Positions 21,384 to 30,705 are shown, numbered from the stretch's first letter. The stretch is 31,861 nt of DNA from MB1-2 sp046566065 (GCA_046566065.1 JBKHXK010000028.1:1-31861); one strand, 5' to 3'. A program made the numbers and translations. The notes: generated by a model from the sequence alone, not told the origin.

Positions 21384-21438
21384 GGTCGTTCTTTGTCACG
21401 ACGTGTAGGCCCAGCCCACATACCGTGACAAAGACGAC
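21384..21438 (-). other. Long hairpin between tRNA-His and tRNA-Lys
   Basis: TCTTTGTCACG (21390-21400) pairs perfectly with CGTGACAAAGA (21424-21434). Allowing one bulged base, the stem extends by four more pairs. The 23-base loop contains GGC/GCC complementarity. It may be a processing or termination structure for the tRNA transcripts, or an operator. Confidence 0.55.
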
Positions 21439-21463
21439 CTCGATGTGGCTCGAGGGCGGTTGG

Positions 21464-21541
21464 TGGGGCGACCGACGGGACTTGAACCCGCGACATCCCG
21501 GACCACAACCGGGTGCTCTACCTGGCTGAGCTACGGCCGCC
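21464..21541 (-). tRNA. tRNA-His (anticodon GTG)
   Basis: The minus-strand gene has the histidine-specific extra 5' G opposite C73, acceptor GCGGCCG pairing with CGGTCGC, anticodon loop TTGTGGT in a CCCGG/CCGGG stem, and a T-arm loop TTCAAGT. An encoded CCA follows C73. It lies about 120 bases upstream of tRNA-Lys in the same direction and may share its transcript. Confidence 0.96.
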
Positions 21542-21590
21542 ATGGGGCACTCAAAGGGTACAGCCTGCCTGCGCGGCCCCCGCGGAACCG

Positions 21591-22769
21591 CTAGGCGGCC
21601 TTGATGGCCGGGGCGGGGGCCGCTTTCGCTCGGCTCCGCCGCACGTAACCCATGAGGATGAGCCCGCTGGCGGCCACGCCCGAGGCGATCCCGAAGGCCC
21701 CGTTGTAGCCGACGAGAGAGGCGATCGCGCCCGCGCTCGCGGCTCCTATCCCGAAGGAGAGGTCGAAGAAAGAGGTGAACGTGCCGACCACCGCGCCGCG
21801 CTCGGCGGGAGGGGCCTGGTTAATCGCGAGCGTCATGAGCGCGGGGAAGAGCAACGCATGTCCGATCGAGTACAGGACGGTTCCGACGATCAATCCGACG
21901 GGCTCGCTCCACAGGAACATGACCAGGAACCCGAGCATGACGTTGACGAGCGCGAGCCGCGACGACTTGCCAGGCCCCAGCTTGTCGGGGAGCCGCGCTC
22001 CGAACAGGCGGATCGCAAGGATGATCGCCGAGTTCAGAGCGAAGATGAAGCGCGACCCGCTCATCCCTATCTGCAATACGTAGAGAGGGATGAAGGCCGA
22101 GAAGGTGGCGAGCCCCCAGATGTTCGTGCTCAGGATCAGACCGGGAAGGATCGCGCCTCGGTGGATCAGCTTCATCGGCCCGCTGCCGGCATCCTGCGGC
22201 CGGGTCTCTTTCACGATGATCCCGAGCAAGCCGGCGAAGATCGAAGCTGCACCGGCGCCGATCCAGACCGCGGTGAAGTTCAGCCACTCCAGTGTGGATT
22301 CACCGATGAGAGGCCCGATCGCCAGCCCGCCGAATAACGCCAACGAGAAGTAGCTAAGAGCTTCGCCCCTGCGCTCGTCCGGCGAGATGTCGTTGATCAC
22401 GCTGGCGACCCCGACGTAGAAGGCCGCCTCGCCGACGCCGGTGAGCAAGCGGGCGAAGATCAGCGGCACCAGCGAATCCGCCAGTGCGTAACCGGCGATC
22501 GAGAAGCCCACGACGAGCCCGCCGCCGATGATGAGGATGCGTCGCCCCCGCACGTCTCCCATGCGGCCCACCCACGGACGAAGGACCACGGCCGTCAGGG
22601 CGAAGGCCCCCACGGTCACGCCGACCGCCAGGTTGCCGTTGCCGAGTGGCCCCTCCACGTAGAGGGGGAGCGTCGGCGTGATCATCCCGACCGCCGTGAA
22701 GTAGGCGAGCGTGGACAACATCACCAGGAGGAACAGCGGCGTCAGCAGACGCGGCTTACCTCTGGCCAT
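21591..22769 (-). CDS. Major facilitator superfamily transporter
   Basis: This 392-residue membrane protein starts at ATG 22769 after AAGGAG. It has about 12 hydrophobic helices in two halves. The loop 2-3 signature is GRMGDVRGRRILI, and the helix-4 region reads FARLLTGVGEAAFYVGVAS. The central loop lies at about residues 190-205 (KETRPQDAGSG). This looks like a drug or metabolite exporter of the proton-antiporter group, but substrate cannot be told. It is a single gene; a DinB-like gene starts upstream on the same strand after a gap of about 80 bases. The Ala/Pro-rich C-terminus (RAKAAPAPAIKAA) is cytoplasmic. Confidence 0.93.
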   Translation of the reverse strand: MARGKPRLLTPLFLLVMLSTLAYFTAVGMITPTLPLYVEGPLGNGNLAVGVTVGAFALTAVVLRPWVGRMGDVRGRRILIIGGGLVVGFSIAGYALADSLVPLIFARLLTGVGEAAFYVGVASVINDISPDERRGEALSYFSLALFGGLAIGPLIGESTLEWLNFTAVWIGAGAASIFAGLLGIIVKETRPQDAGSGPMKLIHRGAILPGLILSTNIWGLATFSAFIPLYVLQIGMSGSRFIFALNSAIILAIRLFGARLPDKLGPGKSSRLALVNVMLGFLVMFLWSEPVGLIVGTVLYSIGHALLFPALMTLAINQAPPAERGAVVGTFTSFFDLSFGIGAASAGAIASLVGYNGAFGIASGVAASGLILMGYVRRSRAKAAPAPAIKAA

Positions 22770-22847
22770 GACAAGGACTCCTTCGGGCTTGGGATACGCA
22801 GCAGGGGAACCTACGCTGCCAACCGGGCCCGGCGAGCCCCTATTCCG

Positions 22848-23411
22848 TTAGGCCTTCCGCCCCACCAAGGCGAGCAGCCTGGTCTGCAGACCGGCCCCGT
22901 CGGGCACCGCGACCTTGTCGCCGTAGGCCCCGGACCCCCGGAGCATCTCCTCCTGCGGGGCCATCACGTCGTGACACATCTGGACGAGCTCTGCATCGAG
23001 CGTTTCGTCCGCTCCCACTGCCCGGGCGAGATCCCACGCGTGGATCACGTGATCGGTCAGCAGCTGCATCGTGTATTCGCTGCCGGGGATGTCTCCGAAG
23101 GAGACGTGCACGATCTTGTCCATCGCGTCATCGGCCGACACGGCCGCGTCGGCTTCCGCGCGTGCGTCGGCCCATGCCTTCTTGGGGTCATCGCCCAACA
23201 GGTCGCCGTCGAGAGCGTCTCCGACCTCGGCGATCGTCTTGCCGTCGAACAACGGTTTCGCCCATCTGTCTTCGTTGACCAGATGATTGAGCAGGTCGCG
23301 CACGTTCCACTCGCTGCACGGTGTCGGCAACTCCCACTGGTCGTCGCCGATCTGCTGCACGCGCGCGTCGAACTCGGCCGTCGAGCGACGGAAGGCCTCG
23401 GGGAGGTTCAC
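22848..23411 (-). CDS. TIGR03086-type DinB-like / mycothiol-dependent isomerase N-domain protein
   Basis: This 187-residue protein has the four-helix DinB fold signature of the actinobacterial TIGR03086 group: TPCSEWNVRDLLNHLVNE near the start and LLTDHVIHAWDLARAVG in the middle. Histidines H43 and those in the DHVIHAWD segment would bind a metal ion. Related enzymes add mycothiol to substrates. The start overlaps the stop of the double-ABM gene by four bases, so the two are translated together. The substrate is unknown. It lacks the extra C-terminal domain of maleylpyruvate isomerase. Confidence 0.85.
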   Translation of the reverse strand: MNLPEAFRRSTAEFDARVQQIGDDQWELPTPCSEWNVRDLLNHLVNEDRWAKPLFDGKTIAEVGDALDGDLLGDDPKKAWADARAEADAAVSADDAMDKIVHVSFGDIPGSEYTMQLLTDHVIHAWDLARAVGADETLDAELVQMCHDVMAPQEEMLRGSGAYGDKVAVPDGAGLQTRLLALVGRKA

Positions 23412-24010
23412 TTAGAGAACAGCCAAGGGTCCTCGAGGTCGTAGAAGGTGATCTCGCCCTCCATGATCGCGGTCCACTCTTCCATCGACTCGGGCGGGTT
23501 CTCGGACATCTCCTTCTCGTTCTGGCGCGCCTCCTCCAGAGAAGTGAAGTAGATGAAGTCCGTGAAGGAGCCGTCGTTGGCGTAAGCGGTGAAGCCGCCG
23601 ATCACGTCGGGGCGCCGACTCGGCATCTCCTCGCTCATCTTGCCGGCGAGCTCTTTGGCCTTGGCGACGTCGTTGACCTTGCCCTGCATCACTTGGACGA
23701 AGCCCGCGGAATCGGAGCCTCCATCCAGATAGGTGTCGATCTCGGTCGTGTTCTGGAAGGTCGCCTCGCCGTCCAGGTGCTGAGCGAGCCGGTTCCACCA
23801 CTCGCCTTGGGCGGGCTTGTCGCTGTTGGCCATGGCCGCTTCCTCGGACTCGAAGCGAGCCATCATGATCAGACGACCGTCGGCGGTCACCCCTCCCGTG
23901 CTGCCGAGGTATCCGTCGGCTCCGGGGGCGAGGTCCTGCTGCCACCGCTGGATCTCGGCCTGCACACCGTCGGCATCCTTCACCTTGGCCTGGATGATCT
24001 GTACGAACAT
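23408..24010 (-). CDS. Protein with two ABM-like (dimeric alpha/beta-barrel) domains
   Basis: ATG 24010 is chosen over a start at 24043 because AAGGAGGTGGGC directly precedes it. The 200-residue protein contains two similar halves. The first (1-100) starts MFVQIIQAKVKDADGVQAEI and the second (103-200) starts FVQVMQGKVNDVAKAKELAG. Each runs through a GYLGSTGGVTADG / VIGGFTAYANDG beta-hairpin and a DGR-LIMMARFES / SFTDFIYFTS strand. This is an internal duplication giving a one-chain version of the usual ABM dimer. The enzymatic role is unknown. It is co-translated with the DinB-like gene, so both may handle the same compound. Confidence 0.85.
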   Translation of the reverse strand: MFVQIIQAKVKDADGVQAEIQRWQQDLAPGADGYLGSTGGVTADGRLIMMARFESEEAAMANSDKPAQGEWWNRLAQHLDGEATFQNTTEIDTYLDGGSDSAGFVQVMQGKVNDVAKAKELAGKMSEEMPSRRPDVIGGFTAYANDGSFTDFIYFTSLEEARQNEKEMSENPPESMEEWTAIMEGEITFYDLEDPWLFSK

Positions 24011-24125
24011 GCCCACCTCCTTGGTACGATCCGGTTGCCCCACGGTACGCCTGGGAATGGTGAGGTCAAGTGGGTTGCTACCCTCTAGGTGATCCTTCGA
24101 CGCCGACTCGAGACCTGGTGAGTGT

Positions 24126-27100
24126 GTGGGAGCTAGCGATATAGAGCGAGAGACCTTCGGGCCGAACCAGTGGCTCGTCGAAGAGATGTATCGCCGCTAT
24201 CTCGAGAACCCCAAGGCCGTAGGGGAGTCCTGGCAGGATTTCTTCGAGGATTACAGCCCTCCCGGGGACAACGGGCGGGCGAATACCCCTTCGCCCCGGA
24301 CGGCCGAGGCCGCTCCCGAGCCCTCCGCCCCCGAAGAGGCAGCCTCTCCGGCCGAGGAGATCCCCATCGACGCCAGCCCGCTGCGGGGGGTCGCCGCCCG
24401 GATCGCCGAGAACATGGAGGCCTCGCTCGGTATCCCCACCGCCACCTCGGTCCGCACGATCCCGGCCAAGCTGCTCGAGGAGAACCGCCGCATCATCAAC
24501 CGGTGGCTGAGCGGGCACCGCGGCGGCAAGGTGTCGTTCACTCACATCATCGGTTGGGCGATCCTCAAGGCGCTCCAGGCCCGCCCTGCGATGAACGCCA
24601 GCTACCTCGAGGTCGACGGCAAGCCTCACGTCGTCCAGAAGAAATACGTCAACTTCGGGCTCGCGGTCGACATGGAGAAGTCCGACGGGAGCCGGGTCCT
24701 TCTGGTTCCGAACATCAAGAACGCACAGGATCTCGACTTCGCCGGGTTCTTCGGCTCCTACGAGGAGCTGATCCGCAAGGTGCGGGGCAACAAGCTCGCG
24801 CCGGAGGACTTCGCCGGCACGACCGTCACCCTGACGAACCCCGGCACGGTCGGAACCCGTTTATCGGTGCCTCGCTTGATGCCGAGCCAGGGCCTCATCG
24901 TGGGCACCGGGGCGATCGGGTTCCCGCCCGAGTACGAGGGCGCCGATCCACGAGCGCTGGCTCGGATGGGCGTCGGCAAGGTGATGACGATCACGAGCAC
25001 GTACGACCACCGGGTGATCCAGGGGGCCGAATCCGGCCTCTTCCTGGCCCAGGTCCACGAGCTGCTGCTCGGCTCCGACCGTTTCTACGACGAGATCTTC
25101 GCTTCGCTCCGGGTCCCTTACGAGCCGGTCCGCTGGAGCACCGATCGAGCGACCAGCAGCGAAGCCGACGCGGAGCTGGAGAAACAGTCACGCGTGATGC
25201 AGCTGATCAACATGTACCGGGTGCGCGGCCACCTGCTGGCCGACCTCAACCCGATCGCGTGGGAGGTTCTGGCCCACCCCGAGCTGGACATCTCTCATTA
25301 CGGGCTCAGCGTGTGGGATCTCGACCGCGAGTTCCTGACCGACGGCCTGCCCGGCCCCCCGCGCCAGCCCCTGCGTCAGATCCTCGACACCCTGCGCGAT
25401 GCGTACGCACGCACGATCGGCGTCGAGTACATGCACATCTCCGAGCCGGACGAGAAGCGTTGGATCCAGCAGCGCGTCGAGGCTCCCACCGAAGACCTGC
25501 CGGCCGAGGACAAGAAGCACATCCTCGAGCGACTGAACGCCGCAGAGGGTTTCGAGCGCTTCCTGCACGCCAAGTACACCGGCCACAAGCGCTTCTCCCT
25601 GGAGGGGGCCGAGAGCCTGATACCGATGCTCGACGAGCTCCTCAACACCGCGGCCGACCAGGGGATGGTCGAGGTGGTGATGGGCATGTCGCACCGCGGC
25701 CGCCTGAACGTCCTCGCCAACGTCGTCGGCAAACCGCTCGGCGAGATATTCAAAGAGTTCGAAGGAGACGTCGACGAGGACACCGTCCAGGGTTCTGGAG
25801 ATGTGAAGTACCACCTCGGGATCACGGGCCGGTTCACCTCTCGGAAGGGCAACGACATCGGCGTGGTGCTCGCCTCCAACCCGTCGCACCTCGAAGCGGT
25901 CGATCCCGTCGTCGAGGGCATGACGCGCGCCAAGCAGGACCTGCTGGGTGAAGACGCCGATGACAAGGTGCTCCCGGTACTCCTTCACGGAGACGCGGCC
26001 TTCGCCGGTCAGGGCGTCGTGGCAGAGACGCTCAACATGTCCCGCCTCCAGGGATACCGGACCGGTGGGACCGTGCACATCGTGGTGAACAACCTGATCG
26101 GATTCACCACCTCGCCGAAGTCCGGGCGATCGACGACCTACGCCACCGATGTGGCCAAGATGATCCAGGCCCCGATCCTGCACGTGAACGGTGACGACCC
26201 CGAGGCGTGCGTCCGCGTCATGAAGCTCGCCTTCGCTTACCGACAGGCGTTCAAACGAGACGTGGTCATCGACCTGATGTGCTACCGGCGCTACGGGCAC
26301 AACGAGGCCGACGAACCCGCCTTCACCCAGCCGTTGATGTACGCACAGATCGACCAACGTCGTTCGGTTCGCAAGCTCTACACCGAGTACCTGCTGAACA
26401 AGGGCGCGCTCACGGTCGAAGAGGCCGAGAAGTCCTTCGACGATTTCCGCGCTCTGATGCAGCAGGCCTTCGAGGAGACGAAGGGAGCGGACAGGAACCA
26501 AGACGTGCGCGCCTTGCCGCCGCCCGAGCCCGCGGGCGTGCTCCCGGCGGTCGACACCGGTGTGGAGCGGGACCGGCTCGACTACATCCACTCGATCGTC
26601 ACCAGTTTCCCGACCGGGTTCCACCCTCACCCCAAGCTGCAGCGTCAGATCGAGAAGCGATCCGACATGCTGCAGCGCGACGCGATCGACTGGCCGGCAG
26701 GCGAGGCCCTGGCGTTCGGCTCCCTCCTGATGGAGGGCTTCACGGTCCGACTCTCGGGCCAGGACTCACGAAGGGGCACGTTCAGCCAGCGCCACGCGGT
26801 CTTGGTGGACCACGAGACCGGTGAGGAGTTCCAGCCGCTGACCAATCTCGGGCAGGGCCAGGCCCCCTTCCGCATCTTCGACTCGTTGCTCTCCGAGTTC
26901 GCGGCCATGGGCTTCGAGTACGGCTACTCGGTGGCGAACGGCGACGCTCTCGTGTGTTGGGAGGCGCAGTTCGGAGACTTCGTGAACGAGGCGCAGGTGA
27001 TCATCGATCAGTTCATCGTTGCCGGTGAGGACAAGTGGGGACAGGAGAGCGGTCTCGTGCTCCTGCTTCCTCACGGCTACGAAGGCCAGGGGCCCGAGCA

Positions 27101-27713
27101 CTCGAGCGCGCGTCTGGAGCGATTCCTGACCCTGTGCGCGGAAGACAACATCCAGGTCGTCCAGCCGACGACGCCCGCCCAGTACTTCCACGTCCTCAGG
27201 CGACAACTGCATCGCTCCGTTCGCAAACCGTTGATCGTGATGACGCCCAAGTGGTTGCTTCGTCTGCCGGACGCGCGGAGCAAGACAGCAGATCTAGTGA
27301 CGGGACACTTCCGGGAGACGCTCGACGACATCCAGGTCACCGATCGCGACGCCGTGAAGCGGATCCTGTTGTGCACCGGGAAGATCGCCTATCCGTTGGC
27401 CGGCGCTCGGAACGAGCAGGAGGCCCCCGCGGCGATCGTCCGCGTCGAACAGCTCTATCCGTTCCCCAAGGAGCAGCTGACCGAGATCTTCGCCTCTTAT
27501 CCCAACGCCAACGAAGTGGTGTGGGTGCAGGACGAGCCGGAGAACATGGGGGCCTGGACCTTCATCCACCATCGCCTGCGCGACGGGCTCGACAGCCGCT
27601 TGACCTTGAAGGTCGTCGCCCGCGCCGAGAGCGCCAGTCCCGCCACGGGCAGCAACCGGGTGCACGAGCAGGAGCAGCAAGAGCTGCTCGAGAAAGCGCT
27701 AACGAACCTTTAA
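24126..27713 (+). CDS. kgd: Multifunctional 2-oxoglutarate metabolism enzyme (E1 fused to E2 core)
   Basis: This 1195-residue protein starts at GTG 24126. The N-terminal E1 motif reads FGPNQWLVEEMYRRYLENP, followed by a Pro/Ala/Glu-rich linker (45-90). An E2 acyltransferase core (about 95-330) has STYDHRVIQGAESG with H295 and no lipoyl domain. The E1 thiamine-diphosphate part (about 350-1190) has MGMSHRGRLNVLANVVGKP, LLHGDAAFAGQG, NNLIGF and RYGHNEADEP. This architecture is typical of actinobacterial Kgd/OdhA. It decarboxylates 2-oxoglutarate and works in the TCA cycle with lipoylated E2 and E3 from elsewhere. No partner genes are in the window. It overlaps the convergent SDR gene by 15 bases. 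The start has only a weak ribosome binding site. Confidence 0.97.
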   Translation: MGASDIERETFGPNQWLVEEMYRRYLENPKAVGESWQDFFEDYSPPGDNGRANTPSPRTAEAAPEPSAPEEAASPAEEIPIDASPLRGVAARIAENMEASLGIPTATSVRTIPAKLLEENRRIINRWLSGHRGGKVSFTHIIGWAILKALQARPAMNASYLEVDGKPHVVQKKYVNFGLAVDMEKSDGSRVLLVPNIKNAQDLDFAGFFGSYEELIRKVRGNKLAPEDFAGTTVTLTNPGTVGTRLSVPRLMPSQGLIVGTGAIGFPPEYEGADPRALARMGVGKVMTITSTYDHRVIQGAESGLFLAQVHELLLGSDRFYDEIFASLRVPYEPVRWSTDRATSSEADAELEKQSRVMQLINMYRVRGHLLADLNPIAWEVLAHPELDISHYGLSVWDLDREFLTDGLPGPPRQPLRQILDTLRDAYARTIGVEYMHISEPDEKRWIQQRVEAPTEDLPAEDKKHILERLNAAEGFERFLHAKYTGHKRFSLEGAESLIPMLDELLNTAADQGMVEVVMGMSHRGRLNVLANVVGKPLGEIFKEFEGDVDEDTVQGSGDVKYHLGITGRFTSRKGNDIGVVLASNPSHLEAVDPVVEGMTRAKQDLLGEDADDKVLPVLLHGDAAFAGQGVVAETLNMSRLQGYRTGGTVHIVVNNLIGFTTSPKSGRSTTYATDVAKMIQAPILHVNGDDPEACVRVMKLAFAYRQAFKRDVVIDLMCYRRYGHNEADEPAFTQPLMYAQIDQRRSVRKLYTEYLLNKGALTVEEAEKSFDDFRALMQQAFEETKGADRNQDVRALPPPEPAGVLPAVDTGVERDRLDYIHSIVTSFPTGFHPHPKLQRQIEKRSDMLQRDAIDWPAGEALAFGSLLMEGFTVRLSGQDSRRGTFSQRHAVLVDHETGEEFQPLTNLGQGQAPFRIFDSLLSEFAAMGFEYGYSVANGDALVCWEAQFGDFVNEAQVIIDQFIVAGEDKWGQESGLVLLLPHGYEGQGPEHSSARLERFLTLCAEDNIQVVQPTTPAQYFHVLRRQLHRSVRKPLIVMTPKWLLRLPDARSKTADLVTGHFRETLDDIQVTDRDAVKRILLCTGKIAYPLAGARNEQEAPAAIVRVEQLYPFPKEQLTEIFASYPNANEVVWVQDEPENMGAWTFIHHRLRDGLDSRLTLKVVARAESASPATGSNRVHEQEQQELLEKALTNL

Positions 27714-28745
27714 GCCCGCACCCGACACGAGTCCGCGTTCACGCGCTCCTTGCACCGTTTGCGCGAGCGTGTCGAAAGCGTCGTGCTCCGGCTCCCAGGA
27801 CAGGTTCATCTTGGCTTTCGACGTGTCCATCAGGACCGGAACGCTGAGAGCGCTGATCCAGCTGACCCGGGTAGGCATGAGGGGCACCCGCGACACGATC
27901 TTCGCGGTGAGGTCGACGGCGAGCTCCGGTATCGGCATCGCGTACCAACCGAGCGCGTGAGCCAGGTCGGACAGCGTGATCTCACCGTCGGCTGCCAGGT
28001 TGTAGGTGCCGGGGACGCGGCCCCCCTCGATGGCGGCAACCAGGGCGGAGGCGACGTCGTCTTCGTGGACCAACTGGAAAGGCACCCCGGGATCGGGGAT
28101 CACCGGCCGCAGCAAGGGGATCGTGCCCGCCAGCTTCTTCACGGGGTCGGGCACCTTCTCGCCGAGTTGCACGTAGGGGATGTTCTCGATCAGTTCGGTC
28201 GCGGTCGGCCCGGCGACGATGCAGGGGCGGAAGACGAACACATCGGTCTTCGCTCCGCCCGCCATCTCGCGCAGCTCTTGCTCTAGCTGCGCCTTCTGCG
28301 CAGAGTAGTAGTGCTCTTCGGAACCTCGCGGCGGGACGTCCTCGTGCAGCAACTCCGGGTTGTCCTCGTGGAACCCGTAGGCCGCTACGGAAGAGGTGTA
28401 GATGAAGCGCTCGACCCCTTCGCTAAGCGCGGCCTGGAAGACGTTGCGCGAACCCTCCAGGTTCACTCGTGTGGTTTCCTCCTGCGAGCCAAAGATGAGG
28501 AAGGCGAGGTGCACGACGACGTCTGCACCGGATACGAGCGACTTGACGGCGGTCTCGTCGAGGATGTCGCCCTGGCGGTACTCGACCTTGGTCCATCCCT
28601 CGGCCGCGGGTTCGAAGGGCCGGCGTGCCATCCCGATCACGCGCTCGACCGCGTCGCTGCGTTCGAGAGCGCGCATCAGGGCTTTGCCGATCGCGCCGGT
28701 CGGCCCCGTGACCGCCACCGTGAACCCGGTCTTCTGCGCCGTCAT
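27699..28745 (-). CDS. NAD-dependent epimerase/dehydratase (extended SDR)
   Basis: This 348-residue protein has the Rossmann motif TGPTGAIG (13-20), the acidic GDILD (59-63), the active-site pair Y147 and K151 in YYSAQK with the TSS triad Ser at 118-119, and the PCIVAGP segment of extended SDRs. These enzymes use NAD(P) to epimerise or dehydrate nucleotide sugars, or reduce small carbonyls. The substrate-binding C-terminal part gives no clear hint. Its 3' end overlaps the end of kgd (convergent). It is divergent from the membrane protein gene at 28787, with a 41-base shared gap. Confidence 0.93.
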   Translation of the reverse strand: MTAQKTGFTVAVTGPTGAIGKALMRALERSDAVERVIGMARRPFEPAAEGWTKVEYRQGDILDETAVKSLVSGADVVVHLAFLIFGSQEETTRVNLEGSRNVFQAALSEGVERFIYTSSVAAYGFHEDNPELLHEDVPPRGSEEHYYSAQKAQLEQELREMAGGAKTDVFVFRPCIVAGPTATELIENIPYVQLGEKVPDPVKKLAGTIPLLRPVIPDPGVPFQLVHEDDVASALVAAIEGGRVPGTYNLAADGEITLSDLAHALGWYAMPIPELAVDLTAKIVSRVPLMPTRVSWISALSVPVLMDTSKAKMNLSWEPEHDAFDTLAQTVQGARERGLVSGAGLKVR

Positions 28746-28786
28746 GTCCGCAGCCTAGTCGGGAGGGCGCCATCTAGGATCGAGCG

Positions 28787-29941
28787 ATGCCTGTCTTCGG
28801 GGTTCTCGAGGTCCTTTCCTTCCTGGCCGGCGTCCTCATCGTCCTCGGGACCATCGGCAGCGCCATCCGCACCCTGGTCCTTCCTCGGGCGGTCGCCTCT
28901 CGTCTGTCGGTCTTCGTCGGCCGCCGCCTCGTCTATCGGACACTGCTGAAGCTGTCTTATCGGCTCGATTCGTACGAGTCCAAGGACCGGCTCCTCGCCT
29001 ACGGCGCTCCACTTTCCCTGCTCGCGGTGCTCGCCAGTTGGATGCTCGCGTTCTTGGTGGGGTTCGCCCTTCTGATCTGGCCCTTCACCCACGCCACCTT
29101 CCTTCAATCGCTGCGCGAGAGCGGCTCGTCTCTGCTGACATTGGGGTTCGCACAGCAGAACCGCGTAGGCCCGACGATCATGTATCTCCTGGCCGGGTTC
29201 ACAGGCCTCGTCATCGTCGCTCTGCAGATCGCATACCTGCCGGTCCTCTACGGAGCCTTCAACCGTCGCGAGACCTTGGTCACGATGCTGCAGAGCCGCG
29301 CCGGTGCTCCGGCTTGGGGGCCGGAGATACTCGCTCGCGCCCAGCTCGTGAACATCACCGACGAGCTCCGCCACCTCTATGCCGAGTGGGAGCGCTGGTC
29401 CGCAGAGGTCATGGAGAGCCACACCACCTACACCGTGCTCGTCTGGTTCCGCTCGCCTCATCCTTTGAGGTCCTGGGTGGTGGGGTTGCTGTCGGCCCTC
29501 GATTCGGCCGCGATGTTCCACGCGCTCGCGCCGTCGACTGCTCCTCCCGAGGCGAGGCTGTTCCTGCGGATGGGCTTCACCTGCTTGCGGAGCATCGCCG
29601 ACGTCCTCGGCATCCCGTACGACCCCGATCCGTTCCCCGACGACCCCATCGAGCTGACCTTCGAGGAGTTCAACTCCGCGGTCGAGCGGTTGAAGAGGAG
29701 CGGGTTCCCGATGGAGCGCTCCGCGGAGGAGGCGTGGCCGCATTTCAAGGGGTGGCGCGTCAACTACGAGTCGATCGCGTACACGCTCGCCGACGTGGTC
29801 GTGGCCCCACCGGGCCCTTGGTCCGGGCCGCGGACCCATCTGCCGAACCTGGCGATCGTTCCGCAGCGGCCTGCGAACCGCACACCGGAGGACCGGCAAG
29901 AGGGACAGGAGAAGGCCGGCCGTTCCGGTTGGCACGCCTAG
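28787..29941 (+). CDS. Membrane protein with K+-channel-like pore region and large cytoplasmic domain
   Basis: This 384-residue protein has hydrophobic helices at about 7-30, 72-98 and 124-150. Between the last two lies ESGSSLLTLGFA, which recalls a potassium-channel pore helix and filter but lacks the TVGYG sequence. Residues 160-350 are cytoplasmic, alpha-helical and rich in Arg and Glu, with conserved-looking ELRHLYAEWERWSAEVMESH and HPLRSWVVGLLSALDSAAM. The C-terminal 40 residues look disordered. I do not know the family. A gated channel or mechanosensor is possible, but the filter mismatch argues for caution. A toroid-like protein gene follows after 18 bases and may be co-transcribed. 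Confidence 0.8.
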   Translation: MPVFGVLEVLSFLAGVLIVLGTIGSAIRTLVLPRAVASRLSVFVGRRLVYRTLLKLSYRLDSYESKDRLLAYGAPLSLLAVLASWMLAFLVGFALLIWPFTHATFLQSLRESGSSLLTLGFAQQNRVGPTIMYLLAGFTGLVIVALQIAYLPVLYGAFNRRETLVTMLQSRAGAPAWGPEILARAQLVNITDELRHLYAEWERWSAEVMESHTTYTVLVWFRSPHPLRSWVVGLLSALDSAAMFHALAPSTAPPEARLFLRMGFTCLRSIADVLGIPYDPDPFPDDPIELTFEEFNSAVERLKRSGFPMERSAEEAWPHFKGWRVNYESIAYTLADVVVAPPGPWSGPRTHLPNLAIVPQRPANRTPEDRQEGQEKAGRSGWHA

Positions 29942-29959
29942 GCCCATAGAGTCACGCCG

Positions 29960-30700
29960 ATGATCGACCGAGAGCTGGCTCTCGAACGCGTGTTGGCCGA
30001 AGGAGACGAGTGGCAGTCGTGGCGCGCTCTTCGTCTGAGCAGCGAACAACCGGGCAGCGCGCCGGTGCCACCGGCCCAGGACGACGAAGGCGGCTTCATT
30101 GGTCCCACCGGGTCCGCCTCGCCGGGAGCGACCGGGGAAGCGCTGTGTCATCTGGTCGTGCTGGGACTGGACGTCTCCGGCGCCGCCGCCATCGCCGCCG
30201 ACTGGCTGCAGGAGGTGCGGACCCCGGCCGAGGCCTGGCTCGACTCTCCTCGAGACGTCCCCGGCGAGTTAGACAACCCCGCGGCCGGCCGGGTGTGGGC
30301 CACCGCTTCCGCCGCGTGCGGGCTGTTGGCCGTCGATCGGGACCCGGGGCACCGCGCTATCGCGCTATTAAGAGGAGAGGCCGACCTCGAAGGACGGTTC
30401 ACCGGTGGGGCCTACCCGACGTTCGCCGCTGCCGGCGCGTACTGGTTGAAGGAAGGCCCCAAGACCGAGATGGCGGAGTGGGCGCTTCGGTGGGCCCGAG
30501 AGAACCAGGAGGAGTGGTGGGATGCCTGGGAGTACGCCACGGCCCTCACCTTCTGGGCTGGCGCCGGCATCCCCGCGGAGCACGCCTCGGTCGACGCGTT
30601 CATGGACGAGCTGCTCGAGCGCTCTCCCCGCGACGGGTTCGCCGACGATCTGGGTCTCACCCTGAGGGTGCTCGAGCTGGCCGCGCACTTCGGGTCGTAA
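29960..30700 (+). CDS. Putative alpha/alpha-toroid (prenyltransferase/cyclase-like) protein
   Basis: This 246-residue protein starts at ATG 29960. It has Ala/Trp-rich helical repeats with DDEGGFIGPTGSASPGATGEAL, WATASAACGLLA, LEGRFTGGAYPTFAAAGAYWL and YATALTFWAGAGI. Repeated G-G-F/W-Ala-Thr-A patterns after helix pairs are seen in terpenoid-cyclase and protein-prenyltransferase toroids. There is no DxDD or other catalytic motif. It may be a catalytically silent or unusual toroid protein. The DNA glycosylase gene starts 5 bases after its stop, so the two probably share an operon. Function unknown. Confidence 0.8.
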   Translation: MIDRELALERVLAEGDEWQSWRALRLSSEQPGSAPVPPAQDDEGGFIGPTGSASPGATGEALCHLVVLGLDVSGAAAIAADWLQEVRTPAEAWLDSPRDVPGELDNPAAGRVWATASAACGLLAVDRDPGHRAIALLRGEADLEGRFTGGAYPTFAAAGAYWLKEGPKTEMAEWALRWARENQEEWWDAWEYATALTFWAGAGIPAEHASVDAFMDELLERSPRDGFADDLGLTLRVLELAAHFGS

Positions 30701-30705
30701 GGGCC

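Noticed and set aside
25188..26630. Minus-strand open frame of 480 codons opposite kgd
   Set aside because: It is fully inside the well-supported kgd gene and has no motif of its own.
28742..30151. Minus-strand open frame of 469 codons opposite the membrane and toroid protein genes
   Set aside because: It is Arg/Gly/Asp-rich with no domain. The plus-strand genes have hydrophobic helices and tight operon spacing.
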